Assembly (NCBI GenBank): GCA_008933995.1
Contig: WARS01000110.1
Location: 2,935,001 to 2,999,000 of the forward strand
Direction: 5' to 3'
Source: Datnioides undecimradiatus
Taxonomy: Eukaryota > Chordata > Actinopteri > Lobotiformes > Datnioididae
Length of the DNA: 64,000 nt
This document shows, in pieces, positions 57,240 through 64,000 of this stretch. How positions within the stretch are numbered: position 1 is the stretch's first letter; every line of letters begins with the position of its first letter. Below the pieces are notes generated by a model. It did not search any database. It had not been told where the DNA came from and saw nothing but the letters and a program-made list of their open reading frames with translations. A program made the translations under genes and the position numbers.

Positions 57240-57700
57240 ATGGCAGCTTTCAAGTACATCAGTTAATGGGGTCAAGTTCAGGTGACTGCAGAAGGAGGTC
57301 TATGGCAGTAAGATGTCAGTCTTGGTCTTTGCTCTTCAAGTAGTTCTTGAAAAACATTCAGGTGTGCTTGGGGTCATCATCCTGCTGCAGTATGAATCTT
57401 TTTTTATAAAGATGTAATCCAAAAACCTTTGCATGTGTCATAGGAATTGAGCAGTACTTTTCCTTGGTCACGGTGTAGTTAGTTTGGTGCAGGTGTTCAA
57501 ATCCACAGTGGGCAAGAGAGACCCAGACTTGAGTATTCCCACCACCATGTTTGATAGACTGCATTATGATTCTCTCTCCAGTCTCCTGCAAACACCTCTC
57601 TGTTAGTGCCATAAATCTTAAATTTGAAATAATCACTATGTAGGATTTTTTTTTCAAGTTAACTATGTAAAATGCTGGCATTAGCCATGTATCCCACCTG
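57240..57700 (-). pseudogene. Old Tc1-like transposase relic
   Basis: Minus-strand ORF 57358-57711 reads 'ALTERCLQETGERIIMQSIK' then 'HGGGNTQVWVSLAHCGFEHL' and, near the end, 'RFILQQDDDPKHT' with the second catalytic acid. No terminal repeats are visible and the rest is gone. It is a different, older family than the other Tc1 copies here. Confidence 0.65.
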
Positions 57701-57992
57701 TTTAAACTCAATATTTATAACATCAATATTTATATGTGAAAACCAGCTGCAAATTGAGTTACTTGAATGTGCCTCTACAAGTAAATCAATTCCACTTGAG
57801 TGTATATATGTAATTAAACTGCAATTGTTTTTTCTTTTCTTCTTTTTTCTTCATTCTTCATTTTTCTTCTTTCTATCGCTTATCTCTTTTAATGTAATTT
57901 GAACAAGCAAGCCATCATACTATGATCATCACTATGACACAAACTGATTACCATGTCATTTAGCTCATTTTCTCTGTTGTTTTCTGGCTCAG

Positions 57993-58054
57993 GTCTGATC
58001 ACCACAACTCCCAGGAAACTGGACCGCGAGCAACAAACAGAGCATGTTTTAGAG
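57993..58054 (+). CDS. fat3: fat3 exon: 62-base exon within cadherin repeat 11
   Basis: Acceptor 'tttctggctcag' ends at 57992. The exon begins G-T to complete Gly with the previous exon, then reads 'LITTTPRKLDREQQTEHVLE' and ends at GAG|GTGAGG in phase 0. The LDRE motif and the switch from phase 1 to phase 0 fit the equivalent small exon in FAT genes. Its length, 62, keeps the frame only because the phase changes. Confidence 0.92.
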
Positions 58055-59673
58055 GTGAGGACACTGTTTGTATGTGCGATGTACAAATGGGCACAGGCAG
58101 GGTCACAGTTCTGCAAGTGGCCATAAAAACATGTAACACAGGACCTACTTTTAGCCTAGTTTCATCAAAATATTAATTTCCATTAAATCTAAAGAAAAAT
58201 TAGTTACGTGTGTGTGTGTTTGCATAAACTGGATAAATTGGTCAATAAGAGGCCTGTTGTAAAACCCTTTGTCTCTTATGGTACAAAAGCACTAACAGTC
58301 CATTAGCCATTTATTTAGAGGTATTACTTCAACAGCACATTGGACATCGAGTTTTTTCTGAACAGGTGTTTTTTTTAACATCATTCAGATATCTTTTATA
58401 ACTAATTATAACCGTGAATCTGTTTTTATTGGTAGTATCTTGTTTTTTAATGAATGAATGAATTATTAACAGTGTCAGAGATGAGAAGAAAGACAAATGG
58501 ACACCTAAGAATTCAAACTCATATTTGTTCCCTTGTTATAATAGTAAAAAGACTGATCAAAGCTGAAATACAATAATTTTGAGAAACAAAACACTAAAAT
58601 CAATCAAAATCAAAGTTCTCAAAGACTTGGTAATAAAACATTAACCTGTTTGTCTTTTGGCTGACACCTGGATTGGATTCAATGTCTTTTTTCTCTCTTC
58701 AGTTAGAACACACTTCACAGACTGCATTAAATTGTGTCATGGTACTGAATGTGTTGCCATTAATTTTTAATGTCAAATTTATTAATCTACAATACAATGA
58801 ACTAGTTCAAAGGCAATAATGTTTCTTCTTTTTTAGTATTCATTTAAAAGGTCAAAGTAGCCAACCATAGTCCACAACAGCACAACTAACTAACACACAC
58901 AGACGTACACTGTTGTTCTGAGGAATCCAATTATTTACCTCTTGCTCTTTCTTACTTTCTATGATCATGTCTCCTTTTGCTTTCCGTGTTCAGTAAGCAA
59001 CCTGCTTAGATAAAACGTTTTCATCACAATCACTGCAACTCCTGGCAACTCTGGCATTTTCTGAAATGACAGATAGAATCATTCATACAGATGCATATGA
59101 GCACATGGGGAAATTACTGCTGCTTCACTGTAAATCTGTGACATGCTAAAATCATTTTAGAATTACAGAAGCAAGAGAACAAGAGAACTGTTGACTTTCT
59201 GCATAATGAAAAATTGAGAATTGTCATGTATGTATGTTTACTGTATATGTACTGTGAATATTTTTTTTGTATAATAACACCACTGAAGCAGAATATCAGG
59301 ATATGGGCCCTCAGGTGGTTCCTGCTTCATAACTTAATTATGGGGCAGTGTCTTAAAAGAGGTGCCCAATCTAATTTCAAGACATTATTCATCATTTTGG
59401 TTATATATTTAAATATCAAGTATTCACAAATATTTACTACGGGATACTTTGGACATTGTTTTCATATAAACTTTATCAGATAGCATTGCTTTTTAAGTAA
59501 CCCACATCAATTCGAAAAGACAAGAAAAATATTTCACCATTTTGGACATATTTCTTTTTGGCCTGAGGATTAGGTTTAATCCAACTCTTGCATCTTCTGA
59601 GGGATACTGAATTGTAACACAGTTTGTGTGTATGTATTTGTGGTAAATGTCTCATTCTGTTCCACCTCTACAG
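58055..59673 (+). other. fat3 intron, 1.6 kb, nothing recognised
   Basis: No ORF or element with support lies between the donor at 58055 and the acceptor at 59673. Confidence 0.7.
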
Positions 59674-59988
59674 GTGTTAGTGTCAGATGGTGGCCCCAGT
59701 CCAAGGCAGAGTACAGTGTGGGTGATGGTTCAGGTCCTGGATGAAAATGACAACAAACCCACATTTCCAGAGAAGGTCTACCAGGTCAAACTTCCAGAAA
59801 GAGAGCGGAGAAAAAAGGGCGAGCCCATCTATCGGGTATTTGCTTATGACCGCGATGAAGGGTCCAACAGTGACCTCTCCTACAGCATTGTGGATGGCAA
59901 TGAAGATGGGAAGTTCTTCATTGACCCTAAGACAGCTGTTGTATCTTCACGCAAGGCCTTCACTGCTGGGAGCTACGATATCCTGACT
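59674..59988 (+). CDS. fat3: fat3 exon: end of cadherin repeat 11 and most of 12
   Basis: This 315-base exon is phase 0 at both ends. It reads '[20 protein letters not shown]', the linker '[20 protein letters not shown]', then '[20 protein letters not shown]' and '[20 protein letters not shown]', ending 'SYDILT' before donor GTATGC. The basic [11 protein letters not shown] stretch and SYDILT are strong FAT3-type landmarks. Continuing past the donor gives a stop four codons later (about 60001), so the splice is required. The donor GTATGC is weaker than the GTGAGT donors of the earlier exons. Confidence 0.93.
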
Positions 59989-61738
59989 GTATGCAAACTT
60001 TAATCAATTATTTAGCATGTCAGCTAACTGCTGACAGCTAGCTGTTTTAGATATTTTAAGGAAAATTCTCTTAGCTCAAAGTCTGGTGACGGATGTTGTT
60101 GTCTTAAACAGATGTGCTTAACTCATCAGAGAAACCTGACAAATACCATGGCTTCCTACATGTTTCTCTCTCTTAAGGACATAATGTTTTCTGTCCCAGA
60201 GTTGTGACTCTATCCTAGAGAGGCACCTCAGTTGAACACACAAGCATGTGTATATTCCTGTGTGTATATGTAAAATGTTTAGCACTCTTCAATTACACAG
60301 ATACTCTGCCTTATCTTCAGTAATGTTTTTAGGTATACAACTTAGCCTCTATTGCTTTATCTTAGTACATCGTCGTACATGGTCTACGGTGACAGAAGGT
60401 GGAGCCATATACGGTATTTCACATTCAAGCAGGGTTTCAACCTCTGGTAGGCAGTTGATAAACATATAAATACCCATTTACACTGTTTTTTGGCAGAAAA
60501 AAACAAAGAGTTTAGTTTCTCTCTAATTAAATGGAACAAAACAAACTTAGGACTGGGTAGTATTGCAACATGAAAACATTCTACAATGAGAGACGTAGGA
60601 TCTCAAGGTTGGGTATTAAACCTCATGCAAATCTTTTGGTCATGTTAAAACATCTTCAGTTAAACAGATGGCTTAGCCTCAGTTTGTGCGAGTTGGAAAG
60701 TCAACCTGTATTTGTTTACATATATTTATTCTGTTGGCATGATGTGAATTCAGGCCAATTCTAAACAAATCTACAAGTTCAATGCCACCGTACAGTGTAG
60801 GTTCTGTATGTTGCAAGACACTTAACTGGGAGACACACCTGTTTCTCCATGGGGCTTCAGGACCCACTGGAAATGTGCCAGGCGTGTTTCAGAAGTGGAA
60901 TGGTTTTCCTACTAGATGCCTTGTCCTGCTCAGATTTTGTTGATTTTTTTCCCAGATACTGATATATTCTAGATTCTAGTAGAACTTGCTGTAACATGTT
61001 TTAAAAGCATCCCAGAAACAGCTCCGCTCTGCTCTATGGAAAATATTCACCTGGTGTATTTTTGTCAAGAGCCATGGCAAACTGCACATAGCAGATGAGC
61101 CAGGCAGAAAGTCAGATAAAAAAACAGCGTAAAGTATTCACTCAATTTTCAAAATAAAACACCCAGTTCAGACTCCCTATAATTATGTAGCATCCCTACT
61201 TATGGTAGAAGGACAAGAATCATGAAAAAATCACCAAAATCTTAGCAAGTCCATAACATCTATTTAGCAATACAAACTGCCTGTGAAACACTTATGAAAT
61301 GCTGTCAGTATGAAATGAAGCTGTGTGGAGGACAGCATAAAACTATCTCCAAGCTAAAATGTAATACAGATAGACTCATGTGTTTCCAAAGTAAAAGTGT
61401 GGAAATTGATATGGTGGATTGTGGATGTGTGATGACTTTAGCATTATACACTGACAGTACTGTTATCCACATCATTATCCACAATCATTCATAATGTCAG
61501 CCATACTGTAACTGCTGATATTGTAGCTTGTATAAATTTTTAAAAAATGATTGCCATTTGATGTCATTCAGGTCATGTATGTACTACTTTGTGGTTTAGG
61601 TTTGAGATTTCACTGCAATTTGGATCTAAAAATGTTTTTCAGTAATATCCATCAGTACATACTGTTTTCTTTGTTTTACTACTTACTTACTTTTGTGAGA
61701 CTTACCCTTGTTTACAATCTAGCTTCTTCTCTCTTCAG
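59989..61738 (+). other. fat3 intron, 1.75 kb, nothing recognised
   Basis: Short ORFs without motifs; no element ends. The acceptor is 'cttctctcttcag'. Confidence 0.7.
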
Positions 61739-61949
61739 ATCAAAGCCATAGACAACGGCCGTCCTCAGAAGTCCTCAACAGCACGCTTACACATTGAATG
61801 GATTCATCGACCCCCTCCCTCGACTCTCCCACTACTATTTGATGAGCCAGTCTACAATTTTACCATCATGGAGAATGACAAGGTTGCAGAGATCGTGGGT
61901 GTGGTGTCACTGCAGCAGAGCACTGTCCCCTTGTGGTTTGACATCACAG
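61739..61949 (+). CDS. fat3: fat3 exon: end of cadherin repeat 12 and start of 13
   Basis: This 211-base exon starts in phase 0 with '[20 protein letters not shown]', then '[20 protein letters not shown]', '[20 protein letters not shown]' and 'PLWFDITG', ending ACAG|GTAAAA in phase 1. The Pro-rich WIHRPPPS link replaces the usual Ca-binding DxNDN. It is the last fat3 exon in the window; the gene continues to the right. Confidence 0.93.
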
Positions 61950-62792
61950 GTAAAATCCCTCTATAGGTGAGCACAATCCTCTGTCAGCCAGTGGAGGATT
62001 TTGTGTAATGTGAGGTAGAATGTGCCCAAGCTTGATGCATGGTGTCTGTTGGGCTGACAGCAGTGTGTGTTTTTGTGCGTTGGTGTACTATAAAATGCAG
62101 CTCACGTACTTTGGCCTGGGTGCATGGTCAGTTATGCTCTGTCCATCACAATCACCATAAGTGAGAGTTTGTCCAGCTGTCAGGTCTTTATTCCATTTAA
62201 GATGTAAACCAATGAAACCAATAGAGAATAGAAACTGATATGAACTGACTCAGGAATTTCTTCATGTTAATTATCCTGAGACGGTTCTTTCTATTTAACA
62301 GATGTAGAGTTGTTTATTAGTATTTATTTATGATACAATGTCTCTGCATAGATGCAGATCTGCATTTTGACAGATTTCAGAGCCAGAGATATACCCAGCT
62401 CGTCACACCTAAGTCCCTTTGATCGAAGTTCACTTTTAGCCACTTTAAAGGTTTAGCAAGATAATGTCATGATTCTAATTTTATTTAATACAATTTTAAT
62501 ACTACATATACACTGACAGCTCCCCTGCCGTGATGCATGCTCTGTGGGCTCCATTCAGCTCAAACTAAATGGACAACAGTGACAAAGAAGGACAGTGGTT
62601 ACTACAATTCACCATCCATCTTTACTTTTGTTGCCACCTTGTAGTGACAGTCAGTGTGTATCCAGCTGGAGATACCTTCTGGCTTGTGCTTTTGGCTCTC
62701 TATAGCTCTGTCCATTTCCTCTCTTTTTTGCTCTCTCTTAATGTTTTTCCCCACCTCTTACCATTTGTCTGTGTCCATTCTGTGTGTGTGTA
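61950..62792 (+). other. fat3 intron sequence, nothing recognised
   Basis: No ORF with features occurs; the 125-codon ORF at 62569 is chance reading of pyrimidine-rich sequence and the Tc1 end. Confidence 0.6.
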
Positions 62793-64000
62793 TACAGTCC
62801 CTTCCAAAATTATTGGGACAGTAAGGACAGTTCCTTTATTTTTGCTGTACACTGAAAACATTTGGGTTTTACAACAAAAGATGACTATGAGACAACAGAG
62901 CAGCATTTCAGCTTTTATTTCCAGGTACTTACATTTGGATCAGTGAAAAAACATAGTAGATAGCTTCATTTGTAACACAAACACCAAATTTGTAGGTAAG
63001 CAAAAGTATTGGGACATGTGACTGACAGGTGTGTTTTGTTGCCCAGGTGAGTCCTATTACATTGATCATTCAAACAATAAATGCCGCTGAATGTGTGCTC
63101 TCAGTTTCAGATTGGGGTTTTGCCTGTGCAGACTTAATTTACAGTTTAAAAGGTGTTAGATGAAGACCACAGAGCTGTCTATGGGGGAAAAGCAAGCAAA
63201 ATTTAACCTGAGAGAAGATGGAAAATCAATCAGAGCCATCGCAAAAACAGTTATTGTGACCAGAACAACCATTTGGAATGTCCTGAAAAAGAAAGAAACC
63301 ACTGGTGTATTGAACAACAGATGTCGACCTGGTAGACCAAGGAAAACATCAGCAGCTGATGACAGAGACATTGTGAGAGCTGTAAAGAAAAACCCTAAAA
63401 CAAATGTCAGTGACACCACCAACAACCTCAAGAGTGCAGGAATGGTTTCACAATCCACTGTTTGCAGAAGACTTCTGGAACCAAAGTACAGAGGCTACAC
63501 CAGAAGATGCAAACCACTCATTAGCAATAAGAATATGAAGGCCAGATTGTAATTTGCCAAAAAGTACAGTGATAAGTCTAAAACATACTGGAACAAAGGT
63601 TTATGGACTGATAAGACAAAGATTAACCTTTACCAAAGTGATGGAAAGGCTAAAGTGCGGAGAAAGAAAGGATCTGCTCATGATCCCAAACGCATAAGCG
63701 CTTCTGTGAACCATGGTGGAGGTAATGTCATGGCTTCTTCTGGGATGGGTTTATTGATCTTCATTGATGACATAACACATGATGGCAGCAGGAAACCAGG
63801 AACCAAACTGATCGGGAGATCCTTCATCATGCAGCAAGACCGCGACCCAAAACACACTGTCAAAATGACCAAGGACTTCAGGGGAAAGAAGTGGAAGGTT
63901 TTAGACTGGCCAACTCAGTCTCCAGACTAGAGCACACATTTCACCTGCTAAAGAGGTGAAATCGCAAAAAAAGAATGCAAACGTTTGGTTTGGTCAGTGG
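62793..64000 (+). mobile_element. Tc1-like element, cut by the window edge
   Basis: It starts TA then CAGTCCCTTCCAAAATTATT. An inner repeat of the same core lies near 63001 ('caaaagtattgggacat'), giving the two-site layout of IR/DR elements. The transposase is on the plus strand. The right end is outside the window. Confidence 0.85.
63160..63930 (+). pseudogene. Tc1-like transposase, one stop and loss of the third acid
   Basis: From ATG 63160 (or 63181, MGEKQAKF, the more usual start) the paired-type DNA-binding domain is intact: 'LREDGKSIRAIAKTVIVTRT', 'GRPRKTSAADDRDIVRAVKK', 'SQSTVCRRLLEPKYRGYTRR'. A TAA at 63550 interrupts it. The same frame continues 'FAKKYSDKSKTYWNKGLWTD' with the first acid, 'VNHGGGNVMASSGMG', and 'MQQDRDPKHTVKMTKDF' with the second. 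After 'WPTQSPD' a short deletion removes the L-N-P-I-E codons and gives TAG at 63928-63930. Two lesions in an otherwise well-kept gene suggest a fairly young copy. Confidence 0.85.

Overview
The window looks like teleost fish genomic DNA. It holds the 5' part of one protein-coding gene, a FAT-type giant protocadherin read on the plus strand, in AT-rich non-coding sequence crowded with fish-type mobile elements: Tc1-like and DD37E-like transposons, hAT elements, TTAA-flanked MITEs, a Ty3/gypsy remnant and solo LTRs, L2/CR1-type and R2/NeSL-type LINEs, and a tRNA-derived SINE. The gene best fits fat3: the protein starts MDVNMG after a splice acceptor, and domain order and exon phases fit FAT3 better than FAT1. 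I cannot tell fat3a from fat3b.

Layout. 1-27429 lies upstream of the first coding exon, probably intron 1 or 5' flank. It contains a hAT element with an LTR nested in it (954-2487), a complete Tc1-like element with IR/DR ends (3790-5390), two rearranged Tc1 copies (8.6-9.95 kb), a 3.7-kb minus-strand relic of an unnamed multidomain protein interrupted by a TTAA-flanked MITE (14.7-18.4 kb), a SINE (18.7 kb), a doubly deleted gypsy element (20.0-21.6 kb) and a duplicated 290-bp block (24.2 and 25.9 kb). 27430-30753 is the large first coding exon of fat3. A 21.5-kb intron (30754-52259) follows, filled with two DD37E-like elements, a 3'-truncated R2/NeSL-like LINE, a full-length Tc1, a hAT element, LTRs, MITEs and a LINE. 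Four further fat3 exons lie at 52260-52583, 57993-58054, 59674-59988 and 61739-61949. A Tc1 copy runs off the right edge (62793-64000).

The five exons join in frame (junction phases 1, 1, 0, 0, then 1 at the window edge) and encode about 1,406 residues: a signal peptide and roughly twelve and a half cadherin repeats. The rest of the receptor (more cadherin repeats, EGF and laminin-G modules, transmembrane and cytoplasmic parts) must lie to the right. No other functional protein gene, tRNA, rRNA or CRISPR array was found. I see no clearly new biological system. The most useful observations are the MITE inserted at a TTAA inside a still-recognisable reading frame, two TTAA elements sharing one target site, a nearly intact transposase missing only its first catalytic Asp codon, and a short purine/GT repeat immediately downstream of a fat3 splice donor.
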